Shown: piece after piece, positions 17,178 to 24,386 of the stretch
Layout: each line of letters starts with the position of its first letter
Numbering within the stretch: the stretch's first letter is position 1
From: Croceivirga sp.
Lineage (GTDB): Bacteria > Bacteroidota > Bacteroidia > Flavobacteriales > Flavobacteriaceae
Direction: 5' to 3'
Assembly (NCBI GenBank): GCA_028281025.1
Contig: JANQKR010000049.1
Span: forward strand, 1 to 64,000
DNA: 64,000 nucleotides
Translations under genes and position numbers: made by a program
Notes under the pieces: generated by a model
Seen by the model: the letters and a program-made list of their open reading frames with translations, nothing else
Told to the model about the DNA's origin: nothing
The model's database searches: none

Positions 17178-18649
17178 AGGGCAGGTTTTTTAACCAGGTC
17201 CGATACTATTTTGGCCGAAAGCAGGCAAAGGGGTATTCCCCCTCCGGGATGCACGGAACCACCACAGAAGTACAGGCCCCTTATTTTATTGGTAAAATTG
17301 GGATGTCTTAAAAAAGCCGAAAATTTGGAATTGCTTGCAGCGCCGTACAATGCCCCTCGGTAACTACTGGTATTCGCTTCAATCCCCTTGGGTTCCAATA
17401 CCATTTCTTCAACAATATGGTCCTCCAGCGTACAACCCAATATGGAGTTGAGTTTTTCAATAATCCGCTTCCTGGCCTGTTGTTTTAACGTTTTCCAATC
17501 CTGGCCATAGTCCCCGGGTGTGTTGATCATCACAAACCAATTCTCGCACCCTTTAGGTGCATCTTTGGATTCTTCCTTGGAAGTAATGTTTATGTAGACC
17601 GTGGGGTCCTCAAACAATGTCCTTTTATTGAAAATACAGTCAAATTCGGATTCATAATCCGCACTAAAAAAGATGTTGTGTAAGTCGAGCTGAGGGAACG
17701 TTCTTTGTATTCCCCAGTAAAAAATGAGGGCAGAACTGGAACGTTCCTGCTCCAGAACCTTCATTGGCTGGACTTGATCGGCAAGAAGTTTTTGGTAGGT
17801 AGGGAAAATATCCATATTGCTCACCACAACGGAGGCACTTTCCTCACCGGAAGGGGTTATCACCCCCGAAACCTTTTTGTGCTTCACGGCAATACGTTCT
17901 ACCGGGGCGTTGAACTTAAATTCCACGCCAATTTCCTTTGCCAAAGTGTATAAGGACCTTGTTATTTGATGCATTCCCCCATAGGGGAAGTAAGTGCCCA
18001 AATCCATCTCCAGATGTGGTATCATGGACATGATTCCCGGAGTTTTGTAGGGCGATGAACCATTGTAGGTGGCGAATCTATTGAACAGCTGTACCAGTTT
18101 TGGGTTTTCAAAGAATTTGGAGTTCCAATCGTTCAAACTTTCATCAATTCCCATTACCCCAATTTTAGTGGCGGCTTTTAGGGTTTCCAAGGAAAGGTAG
18201 GTGCTTAGTTTGTGAAGGGATTTCTCTAAAAAGACACCTCTGGTCAGTTCGTACTTTCGTTGGTTGCCATTTAAATAAGCCAGCAATTTTTGGGGAGGTT
18301 CATTAAACTTTTGGGATGCCTCGGCAATGAATCGTTCCCTTGTGGATGCCGCAGAAAAGGTGGTGCCATCTTGCCAGAAATAATTACAGATGGTTTTCTT
18401 TCTTTTGTAATCAAAATAATCCTTGGGATTCTTTTTGCATAGGAGAAAAAGCTCATCAACCAGCCATGGCATGGTAAACAGTGATGGTCCCATATCGAAC
18501 CGAAAACCATTTACCGTTTTTTCATGAAGTTTCCCTCCGGGATAGGCATTGGACTCAAAAACGGTTACGTGATAGCCCTTGGCCCTAAGACGTATGGATG
18601 TTGCCAAACCTCCAATTCCGGCACCAATGATCACAGCCTTTTCAAGCAT
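17174..18649 (-). CDS. crtD: 1-hydroxycarotenoid 3,4-desaturase (CrtD-type)
   Basis: This 491-residue FAD enzyme has the N-terminal dinucleotide motif AVIIGAGIGGLATSIRL and the C-terminal FAD signature HPGGGIPLCLLSAKI. It is one of two CrtI-family proteins in the operon. Its C-terminal signature and the presence of cruF argue that this is CrtD, which introduces the 3',4' double bond into 1'-hydroxy-gamma-carotene, an activity shown for a marine Bacteroidota myxol producer. It begins in the last base of the crtZ stop (TAATG) and ends in an ATGA overlap with cruF, so the genes are translationally coupled. Exact substrate specificity is inferred. Confidence 0.82.
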   Translation of the reverse strand: MLEKAVIIGAGIGGLATSIRLRAKGYHVTVFESNAYPGGKLHEKTVNGFRFDMGPSLFTMPWLVDELFLLCKKNPKDYFDYKRKKTICNYFWQDGTTFSAASTRERFIAEASQKFNEPPQKLLAYLNGNQRKYELTRGVFLEKSLHKLSTYLSLETLKAATKIGVMGIDESLNDWNSKFFENPKLVQLFNRFATYNGSSPYKTPGIMSMIPHLEMDLGTYFPYGGMHQITRSLYTLAKEIGVEFKFNAPVERIAVKHKKVSGVITPSGEESASVVVSNMDIFPTYQKLLADQVQPMKVLEQERSSSALIFYWGIQRTFPQLDLHNIFFSADYESEFDCIFNKRTLFEDPTVYINITSKEESKDAPKGCENWFVMINTPGDYGQDWKTLKQQARKRIIEKLNSILGCTLEDHIVEEMVLEPKGIEANTSSYRGALYGAASNSKFSAFLRHPNFTNKIRGLYFCGGSVHPGGGIPLCLLSAKIVSDLVKKPAL

Positions 18650-19098
18650 TATTTTTTGAAGTACTTAAAGGGAACCACCAACATACCAAAATTCTCCCCA
18701 TCTTCCTTGCCCAGGTGCTTGTGGTGTATTTTATGGGCCCGTCTTACCCCTCGGGCATACCAATTATTGGCATTCCTAAAAAGTTTAAAACGCTGGTGGA
18801 TAAAGATGTCGTGAACCACAAAATAGGCAATTCCATAAGCCAAAATACCGAAGCCCAGTGGCCAGCCATACCAGAATGGGGTGTTGTCCGCAATCATTAA
18901 AAAGGACATGCTTACCACCGCATAAAAGAGGAAGAAAGCATCGTTGCGTTCAAACCAGGAATCGTGGTCCTTATGGTGATGGTCCTTGTGGAGGCTCCAA
19001 AGAAAACCGTGCATAATGTACTTATGGGTAAACCATGCCATAAATTCCATAAAGCCAAAGGTTCCCAAAAAAATGAGTATACCAAGAAAGAGTTTCAT
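18649..19098 (-). CDS. crtZ: Beta-carotene (carotenoid) 3-hydroxylase
   Basis: This 149-residue membrane protein has the histidine clusters of the CrtZ/fatty-acid hydroxylase group: HKYIMHG, HKDHHHKDHD, HDIFIHQ and HKIHHKH. The histidines hold a di-iron centre that hydroxylates C-3 of beta-ionone rings. Here the likely substrate is the single ring of a gamma-carotene derivative, giving saproxanthin-type 3-OH. The gene lies two bases after crtB and shares one base with crtD. Confidence 0.92.
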   Translation of the reverse strand: MKLFLGILIFLGTFGFMEFMAWFTHKYIMHGFLWSLHKDHHHKDHDSWFERNDAFFLFYAVVSMSFLMIADNTPFWYGWPLGFGILAYGIAYFVVHDIFIHQRFKLFRNANNWYARGVRRAHKIHHKHLGKEDGENFGMLVVPFKYFKK

Positions 19099-19100
19099 AC

Positions 19101-19940
19101 TTACACCAAATGTAACTTATAGTTTACATAGGATTTGGCCAAAAGCCCAATTTTTTCATAGTTGGGAACACGTATCCGTGTGTTTTTTATTTCGAGTGGT
19201 GGTGTCTTTTTGAGTTTGTCCAATAACCTTTTGTAATACTTAAATGCAGTATAGACCCCAAACTTGGCTTCTGGGGGTAATTTTTCTATTCCACTGAACC
19301 CTTTGGCAAAATCGGCCTCAATTTCCGCAACAATCCTTTTTTTGGAAGCTTCATCCAGTTCCAATAAATTGGTATTGGGGAAATACGACCGTTCCAAGAG
19401 TTCGTAATCCGCTTTTAAGTCCCTAAGGAAATTCACTTTTTGAAAAGCGGAACCCAAGGCCATCGCGGCATCTTTCAGGGAGTTGTATTTTTCCTTGTCC
19501 CCGTTCACAAAGACACAGAGGCACATTAATCCTACCACATCGGCGGAGCCGTAGATATACTCCTTATATTCTGCTATAGTGGCGTATTCCTTTTTTACCA
19601 GATCCATGCGCATACTTTTCATAAATGCTTCAACCAGGTGCATGGGAATGTCATAGCTGTGGAATGTAAATTGAAAGGAATTTAAAATGGGATTCAAACT
19701 GATTTTATTTTCCAGGGCACTGTAGAGTTCCTTTTCAAAATTATTGAAGAGGGTTTCCTTATCGTAATCATGGAAGGTGTCCACAATTTCATCGGCAAAG
19801 CGGACAAAACCATAAATGTTGTAAATATCGTTCCGTATTGAGGTTCCGAGCATTCTGGTGGCCAATGAAAAGGAAGTACTGTAAGATTCTGTAACGAGCT
19901 TACTACAGCCGTAGGAAACGTTATCAAATATAGCTTTCAT
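19101..19940 (-). CDS. crtB: Phytoene synthase
   Basis: This 279-residue prenyltransferase condenses two geranylgeranyl diphosphates into phytoene. Both Asp-rich magnesium-binding motifs are visible: DEIVD within RFADEIVDTFHD, and DLKAD within FLRDLKADYE. The start MKAIFDN at 19940 is preferred over an upstream TTG at 19946; it lies two bases after the crtI stop, so the two are coupled. No crtE (GGPP synthase) is in the window. Confidence 0.93.
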   Translation of the reverse strand: MKAIFDNVSYGCSKLVTESYSTSFSLATRMLGTSIRNDIYNIYGFVRFADEIVDTFHDYDKETLFNNFEKELYSALENKISLNPILNSFQFTFHSYDIPMHLVEAFMKSMRMDLVKKEYATIAEYKEYIYGSADVVGLMCLCVFVNGDKEKYNSLKDAAMALGSAFQKVNFLRDLKADYELLERSYFPNTNLLELDEASKKRIVAEIEADFAKGFSGIEKLPPEAKFGVYTAFKYYKRLLDKLKKTPPLEIKNTRIRVPNYEKIGLLAKSYVNYKLHLV

Positions 19941-19942
19941 TT

Positions 19943-21397
19943 TCAACAGTTTTTTAGGGTTAGTTCAGAGACCAATTTTCCAGAAATTAGGGAAGGGGGT
20001 ACTCCTGGCCCTGGAACGGTCAATTGTCCTGTGAAATAGAGGTTTTCAACTTTGTTACTTTTTAGGTTAGGTCGTAAAAATGCGGTCTGTGCCAAGGTGT
20101 TCGCCATGCCATAGGCATTGCCTTTGTACGAATTGTACTGTTCCACAAAATCGTTCACACAAAAGCTTTCCTTGAACAAAATGTTTTCCTTAACGGACTG
20201 TTCCGTACGTTTTTCAAAACGGTCCATGATAATGTCAAAATATTGGTTCCTTAGTTCCTGGGTATCCTCCAGGTCCGGTGCAATGGGAATCAAAAAGAAG
20301 CCGGCCTCACATCCCTCGGGGGCCATGGTCCCATCTGTTTTGGATGGAAAATTGGCATAGAACAACGGCTCGGATGGCCATTTGGGATGGTCGTAGATTT
20401 CTTCGGCATGCAGCTCAAAATTCGTATCAAAGAACAGGTTGTGGTGTTCTATGTTGTGCAGCTTTTTGTTGAAACCCACATAAAATAGGAGGGAGGATGG
20501 GGCATAGGTTTTTTTGTCCCAATAGCGTTCTGAATATTGTCTGTATTTGTGGTCCAAAAGGGTTTCGGAATGATGGTAGTCCGCACCACTGATAACAATA
20601 TCGGCAACAATCCTATTCCCTTTGGAAACGATTCCACTTACCTTTCCTTGGGCTACTTCGATCTTTTCTGCCGGGCTGTTCGTGTAAAAACGGACGCCAA
20701 GTTCTTCCGCCAGACTTTTCATGGCCTTTATAATTTCGTACATGCCCCCTTTTGGGTGCCATGTGCCAAGACCAAAATCGGCAAAGTTCATAAAGCTGTA
20801 AAAAGAAGGGGTCTTACTGGGTTTTGCCCCAAGGAACAAAACGGGAAATTCCAATGTTGAAATCAATTTTGGATTTTGGAACCTTTTCCTGACTTCCTGG
20901 CTAATGGACCTAAAAAATTGATCCACCCGTAACACCGTGTCCTTGGTGACCAACTCCAATGGGGACAGTCCCGGTTTAAGGACAATTTTATTGATGGCGA
21001 TGTTGTAGTTGTCCTGGGCTTTCCCTATGAAGCTTCGCAAGGGTTCACTGCTTCCCGTTTCAATCCGTTCGAACTCCTCACATATTTTGTCCATGCAGTC
21101 ACCAATGGTGATCACATCATCGGAAAAGAAGATTTTATAGGCGGGGTCCAATTTATCCAGTTGATAGTAATCCGAAGTGGATTTGCCAAAATCAGAAAAG
21201 AATTTCTCAAAAATATCCGGCATCCAGTACCAACTTGGTCCAATATCAAAGGTGAAGCCATCCTTTTGAAGTTGTCTGGCCCGGCCACCAACGGTTCCGT
21301 TCTTTTCAAATACGGAGACCTTGCATCCGGATTTGGCCAGATAACAAGCCGCTGAAAGGGAGGAAAAACCCGAACCGATGATAACAACCTTCTTCAT
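19943..21397 (-). CDS. crtI: Phytoene desaturase
   Basis: This 484-residue FAD enzyme has an N-terminal motif VVIIGSGFSSLSAACYLA and a C-terminal GPGVPPSLISGK, the classical CrtI signature. FTFDIGPSWYWMPD near residue 50 is also characteristic. It converts phytoene to lycopene by four desaturations. The start lies 16 bases after the stop of the MerR regulator gene, and it overlaps or abuts crtB, so regulator and pathway appear to be cotranscribed. Confidence 0.93.
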   Translation of the reverse strand: MKKVVIIGSGFSSLSAACYLAKSGCKVSVFEKNGTVGGRARQLQKDGFTFDIGPSWYWMPDIFEKFFSDFGKSTSDYYQLDKLDPAYKIFFSDDVITIGDCMDKICEEFERIETGSSEPLRSFIGKAQDNYNIAINKIVLKPGLSPLELVTKDTVLRVDQFFRSISQEVRKRFQNPKLISTLEFPVLFLGAKPSKTPSFYSFMNFADFGLGTWHPKGGMYEIIKAMKSLAEELGVRFYTNSPAEKIEVAQGKVSGIVSKGNRIVADIVISGADYHHSETLLDHKYRQYSERYWDKKTYAPSSLLFYVGFNKKLHNIEHHNLFFDTNFELHAEEIYDHPKWPSEPLFYANFPSKTDGTMAPEGCEAGFFLIPIAPDLEDTQELRNQYFDIIMDRFEKRTEQSVKENILFKESFCVNDFVEQYNSYKGNAYGMANTLAQTAFLRPNLKSNKVENLYFTGQLTVPGPGVPPSLISGKLVSELTLKNC

Positions 21398-21413
21398 TTT
21401 TTTGTAAAAGCGG

Positions 21414-22313
21414 TTAAATATGACTTATTAAACGCTCAATGGAATTAAACGTCCTGATGGACTCCGGAAGGTCTTCATTCAATAAGTGCTGCACTTGATG
21501 TCCCAATATCCAAAGTTTGGAATTGCCCAGGGAGTTCACATCTTTTTCAAAGTTTTCGATGTACTTTTCTATTTCGTCCTTGGTGGGTGAAACGGTGAAG
21601 TAGGACACAAAATGCACGTTTTCGTAGTACTTGATGATGTCCACAAGGTTTTCAATGGGCATGGTCTGCCCCAAATAGATGGCCTTATACCCTTTTAGGT
21701 TAATTTCATAATTCAGAAAGAGCAGTCCCAACTCATGGATTTCATTCTCCGGGAGAAACAGTACAAAAACCTTGTCCTTTCGGGTAGGTTCGATAATCTG
21801 TAATTTCTCCGTATTGATGTATATCTTTTGTTTGATGAGATTGGTAATAAAGTGCTCGTGGGACGGACTAATGGTATCCGTTTGCCAAAGCAGTCCAAGC
21901 TCATTCAATAAGGGGATAAAGACCTCGATGAAGATTTCCCTAAAAGAACGTTCCGCCAACAGGCTATTGTAGGTGTTGAAGAAAAGGGCCTGATCAAAAT
22001 TGATCATGGAGAGCTTAAAGGCATTTATGGCATGGCTCTTTTCACTGTTTTTGGCCACAATTTCACGGACCAGGACCGGAATTTCACTTTCCGGTATTTT
22101 GGCGATTTTGGAAATCTTATAGCCGTTATGGTAGAGCAGGACAATGTTTAATAATTTTTGTAGACTTTTTAAACTATACGTCCTAATATTGGTGACTGTC
22201 CTTTCGGGGGAAAAAAGATTATAGCGCTTTTCCCATATCCGTATGGTATGCGCCTTGATTCCTGAAAGGTTCTCCATATCACGGATACTAAAGGATTTCT
22301 TAACGTTGTTCAT
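21414..22313 (-). CDS. MerR-family regulator with cobalamin-binding domain (CarH/LitR-like)
   Basis: This 299-residue protein has an N-terminal MerR helix-turn-helix (SIRDMENLSGIKAHTIRIWE, residues 8-28), a helical middle domain and a C-terminal B12-binding Rossmann domain. The Wx9EH motif that caps adenosylcobalamin in CarH is present as W143, then nine residues, then E153-H154. The ExHxxG motif supplying the lower axial histidine is present as E191-I-H193-E-L-G196. Known CarH/LitR proteins bind DNA in the dark and release it when light breaks the Co-C bond, switching on carotenoid genes. Here the gene is the first in the crt operon, so autoregulation is likely. Light sensing is inferred from the motifs, not shown. 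Confidence 0.88.
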   Translation of the reverse strand: MNNVKKSFSIRDMENLSGIKAHTIRIWEKRYNLFSPERTVTNIRTYSLKSLQKLLNIVLLYHNGYKISKIAKIPESEIPVLVREIVAKNSEKSHAINAFKLSMINFDQALFFNTYNSLLAERSFREIFIEVFIPLLNELGLLWQTDTISPSHEHFITNLIKQKIYINTEKLQIIEPTRKDKVFVLFLPENEIHELGLLFLNYEINLKGYKAIYLGQTMPIENLVDIIKYYENVHFVSYFTVSPTKDEIEKYIENFEKDVNSLGNSKLWILGHQVQHLLNEDLPESIRTFNSIERLISHI

Positions 22314-22334
22314 TTTTTATCTGGAATCGTTAAA

Positions 22335-22387
22335 CAAATCTACAATTTAAATCCTTCCAAGTTGATAAACAAGCGTTAAAATTTAAC
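22335..22387 (-). promoter_or_regulatory. Candidate promoter and operator of the merR-crt operon
   Basis: On the minus strand TAGATTTG (22342-22335) is a good -7 box about 22 bases before the merR ATG; a -33 TTG at the normal distance is not clear. A perfect inverted repeat GTTAAA-A-TTTAAC (22375-22387) lies just upstream and could be bound by the MerR dimer or tetramer. Both assignments are inferred from position and symmetry. Confidence 0.35.
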
Positions 22388-22414
22388 AATTCACCGTATT
22401 TGCGGCCTATTGGA

Positions 22415-22443
22415 CAAAAAAATCCCTCGGAAAACCAAGGGAT
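22415..22443 (-). terminator. Intrinsic terminator downstream of tRNA-Leu
   Basis: ATCCCTCGG and CCAAGGGAT (22422-22430 and 22435-22443) form a stem with one mismatch and an AAAA loop, followed on the minus strand by seven T residues. Between it and the tRNA a second 9-bp hairpin (AATGCTGAC 22470-22478 with GTCAGCATT 22490-22498) may be a processing structure. Confidence 0.7.
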
Positions 22444-22507
22444 GGGTGTTATGTCTGCGAGAAGATAGTAATGCTGACTAGGATTTTCTGTCAGCATTCC
22501 GGTTTTG

Positions 22508-22591
22508 TGCCCACGAGAAGATTCGAACTTCCACGGGATTGCTCCCACTACCCCCTCAAGGTAGCGTGTCTACCAATTCCACCACGTGGGC
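22508..22591 (-). tRNA. tRNA-Leu, anticodon GAG
   Basis: This 84-nt cloverleaf with a long variable arm has acceptor stem GCCCACG/CGTGGGC and discriminator A. The anticodon stem CTACC/GGTAG closes a seven-base loop TTGAGGG, giving anticodon GAG (CUC/CUU codons). The T arm contains GTTCGAATC. CCA is not encoded. The 5' end of the gene overlaps the last 22 bases of the fibre-like CDS on the same strand (22570-22591). Confidence 0.95.
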
Positions 22592-23586
22592 ATTTTAGGT
22601 GGGCAAAAATACATAAAAATCCGGTCCCGTTTTTCAAGTTCCCTAACTCGATTTTCCAGTTGCCTTTGAATTTTGTCCTGATTCAAAATATAAAGTGTCA
22701 ATTCTTCGACCTTCTCCAGCAGTTTTAAGTTCATTTCTTTGAGCATGAGGCCATTTTGTTCCATTTCATAGGCAGAGGGAATATTGGGCAAATGACCATT
22801 TTCTTTGATAAAGGTTTCCACTTCCATCAAGGTTCTTAACTCATAGTCTTCTTTAAATACATAATCCGGTGCCACGGCTCCAATAAGATCGACCCTTACC
22901 TCCTGAGTATGGATGTCTCCTTTTACCGCCAGCTTGGCATCTGGTGAAATAGTTCCAATGCCTATGTTCCCATTACCATCAAAGGCCATTTCATCGGTTC
23001 CGTTGGTTCGGTTTTTTATGAACAATCCTTTGGTCCCGGCAAGGAGTAATTCATACGAATCATGACTGTCCCTGGAAAATCTAAGGCCCTCGGCACTGTT
23101 TTGTTGAATATGAATTTTGGATTGGGGAGCGGTTGTGCCAACTCCTACATTCCCATCATTGTAGTGGATATCCGAACCACTTTGGATCCAGTAGCTCCCA
23201 CCGGGTGCAGGCGTACTGTCCGTAAAGTTGATGGTGAAATTATCGGTACCATCGTCATGTCCTCCATCAACCCAATGTTGTACGGTGAAGGACACACTGC
23301 TCACTTCGGGGGTCCAGCCAGCGGAGGGGTAGGCATAAGGATCCGAAAATTCCGTATTTCTAATATGTCCGTTGCTCAGTGTAAACCTTATATTGTCCCC
23401 TGCTTGGCCCTCAGCTTTTACATTTAGAACATTTCCATTGGCCAAATCCCATGTCATACCATCTGTGACGGTGGTTTGGGTGTTATTTGTAATATCGATA
23501 AGTTTATAGGAATGCCATGCAACAATTTGCGCTGTGGCGCCTTGAAAAACCAAGAAGAGTGAAAAAGTAAAAAAGAAGTGTCTCAT
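22570..23586 (-). CDS. Fibre-like secreted protein with GIGTxxP repeats (solitary member)
   Basis: The protein is 338 residues from the start MRHFFFTFSLFLVF (ATG at 23586), with a signal peptide ending in GATAQ. A beta-rich domain of about 125 residues is followed by two fibre repeats (GNVGVGTTAP, GNIGIGTISP). The conserved C-terminal module comes next: LAVKGDIHTQEV, an APDYVFKEDY segment, HLPNIPSA, and a coiled coil LLEKVEELTLYIL. It is the most distant relative of the seven-gene array at 32.9-39.5 kb (ELRTLMEVETFIKEN in place of DLKSLEEVQNYIQEH). The stop codon TAG lies in the D-loop sequence of tRNA-Leu, and the last residues (PTWWNW) are encoded by the tRNA 5' part. The earlier natural end has apparently been lost. 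It is secreted; its role in adhesion or surface display is inferred. Confidence 0.8.
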   Translation of the reverse strand: MRHFFFTFSLFLVFQGATAQIVAWHSYKLIDITNNTQTTVTDGMTWDLANGNVLNVKAEGQAGDNIRFTLSNGHIRNTEFSDPYAYPSAGWTPEVSSVSFTVQHWVDGGHDDGTDNFTINFTDSTPAPGGSYWIQSGSDIHYNDGNVGVGTTAPQSKIHIQQNSAEGLRFSRDSHDSYELLLAGTKGLFIKNRTNGTDEMAFDGNGNIGIGTISPDAKLAVKGDIHTQEVRVDLIGAVAPDYVFKEDYELRTLMEVETFIKENGHLPNIPSAYEMEQNGLMLKEMNLKLLEKVEELTLYILNQDKIQRQLENRVRELEKRDRIFMYFCPPKMPTWWNW

Positions 23587-23984
23587 GATACGTAAGGTTT
23601 TATAGTTAATGAATGATTGATGTTGATGGAGATAACCACACAACTTTCTTGAAATTATATCATCCTTTTCCTATTAAAACTGACAATTATCAGGAACGAC
23701 TATTAAATAATATCTTTATAACTCTGTAGTAATATTTTTTTAATATAGTAGTATTATACCTTCAAAAATGATTTTCATGCGATTCCCAAAAAAGTTCTAA
23801 AACGGGTTTTTTATAGGTATTGGAACGGTTGATAACCGGCTGGAAAGAATACCGTCCCGTGCGGGTATGAACGGATAATGGATAAAGTTTAGGCCATTAA
23901 CATAAGGATTTAGGGCTTATACTGATTGTACACTGGGCAGTAAAGTGGGAACGCAATACGCTTTGCTAACCGCACATGAACGGG

Positions 23985-24070
23985 CGATTTCTCAGTCGCT
24001 TTACGCTTTCTAAATGACGCTCTTAAAGTAAAGGTCATTTCGAACGTATGTGGGAAATCCCGATAGCAAA
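23985..24070. repeat. Dispersed palindromic repeat, copy 1
   Basis: This copy shares AAATGACGCTCTTAAAGTAA and GGTCATTTCGAACGTATGTG with copies at 39758-39840 and 49261-49345. The core is an inverted repeat (AAATGAC/GTCATTT), flanked by a second pair (GATTTCTCA-type and TGGGAAATC), so the element can fold into one long hairpin. It is intergenic in all three cases. Confidence 0.8.
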
Positions 24071-24095
24071 AAAGCCACAACTCATGTCGTGGCTT
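24071..24095. terminator. Terminator-like hairpin attached to repeat copy 1
   Basis: AAGCCACAAC and GTCGTGGCTT form a 10-bp stem with one mismatch and loop TCAT, preceded by an A-run. A similar but perfect hairpin follows repeat copy 2 (39845-39870). No gene ends directly here, so it may be part of the mobile or repeat element. Confidence 0.5.
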
Positions 24096-24182
24096 CTGTT
24101 AGGTTTTTTTGTTCAGATTTACTCTTAATCCAAACCACCAGTCGCAGACCTGTCTGCCAAAAGGTGAACTGGCGGTAGCGGG

Positions 24183-24350
24183 GATTTGTCCAAAGAAGTT
24201 GTTATTGAAGATAAACAGGCACAGGAAGAGTTACGTTTGATTTTCAAGCTTGATACTGATGATAGAGCCATTGTCTTTAAGATGATTTATAAAATGCTCA
24301 CTTCTAAGAAGTTTAAGGACTTCTTTCAAAAAAACGTTGCTTTACTGTGA
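24183..24350 (+). pseudogene. 3' remnant of an XRE-family regulator gene
   Basis: The frame has no start and reads 55 residues before the stop: DLSKEVVIEDKQAQEELRLI, then a short linker and MLTSKKFKDFFQKN. This is the typical C-terminal tail of flavobacterial XRE-type helix-turn-helix regulators, which end in a dimerising helix with LTxxKFKDFFxKN. The helix-turn-helix half is missing; upstream sequence is the repeat-associated segment. I call it a deletion remnant. Confidence 0.6.
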
Positions 24351-24353
24351 AGC

Positions 24354-24381
24354 ACAAAAAAACCGCTCATTTTGAGCGGTT
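24354..24381 (-). terminator. Intrinsic terminator of the fibre-RHS operon
   Basis: AACCGCTCA and TGAGCGGTT form a perfect 9-bp stem with loop TTT (24361-24381), followed on the minus strand by a T-run. It lies six bases after the stop of the terminal lipoprotein gene. Confidence 0.85.
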
Positions 24382-24386
24382 ATATG

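Larger units (their letters stand above)
23587..24182. other. Intergenic stretch without a gene (596 bases)
   Basis: The first 200 bases are AT-rich and should contain the promoter of the fibre-like gene at 22570. The remainder holds an 85-bp palindromic repeat (23985-24070), a hairpin (24071-24095) and a stretch containing TGGCGGTAGCGGGGATTT that leads directly into the XRE-regulator remnant. A related GCGCTAGCGGGGGGAGATTT occurs at 39917-39936 after the second repeat copy, so repeat, hairpin and this sequence may be parts of one composite element. No intact frame was seen. Confidence 0.6.

Noticed and set aside
22508-22591. tRNA-Leu as integration site of the whole accessory region
   Set aside because: Integrases normally use the tRNA 3' end, which here faces the carotenoid operon; the accessory genes lie on the 5' side, no integrase is present, and I found no second copy of the tRNA end.
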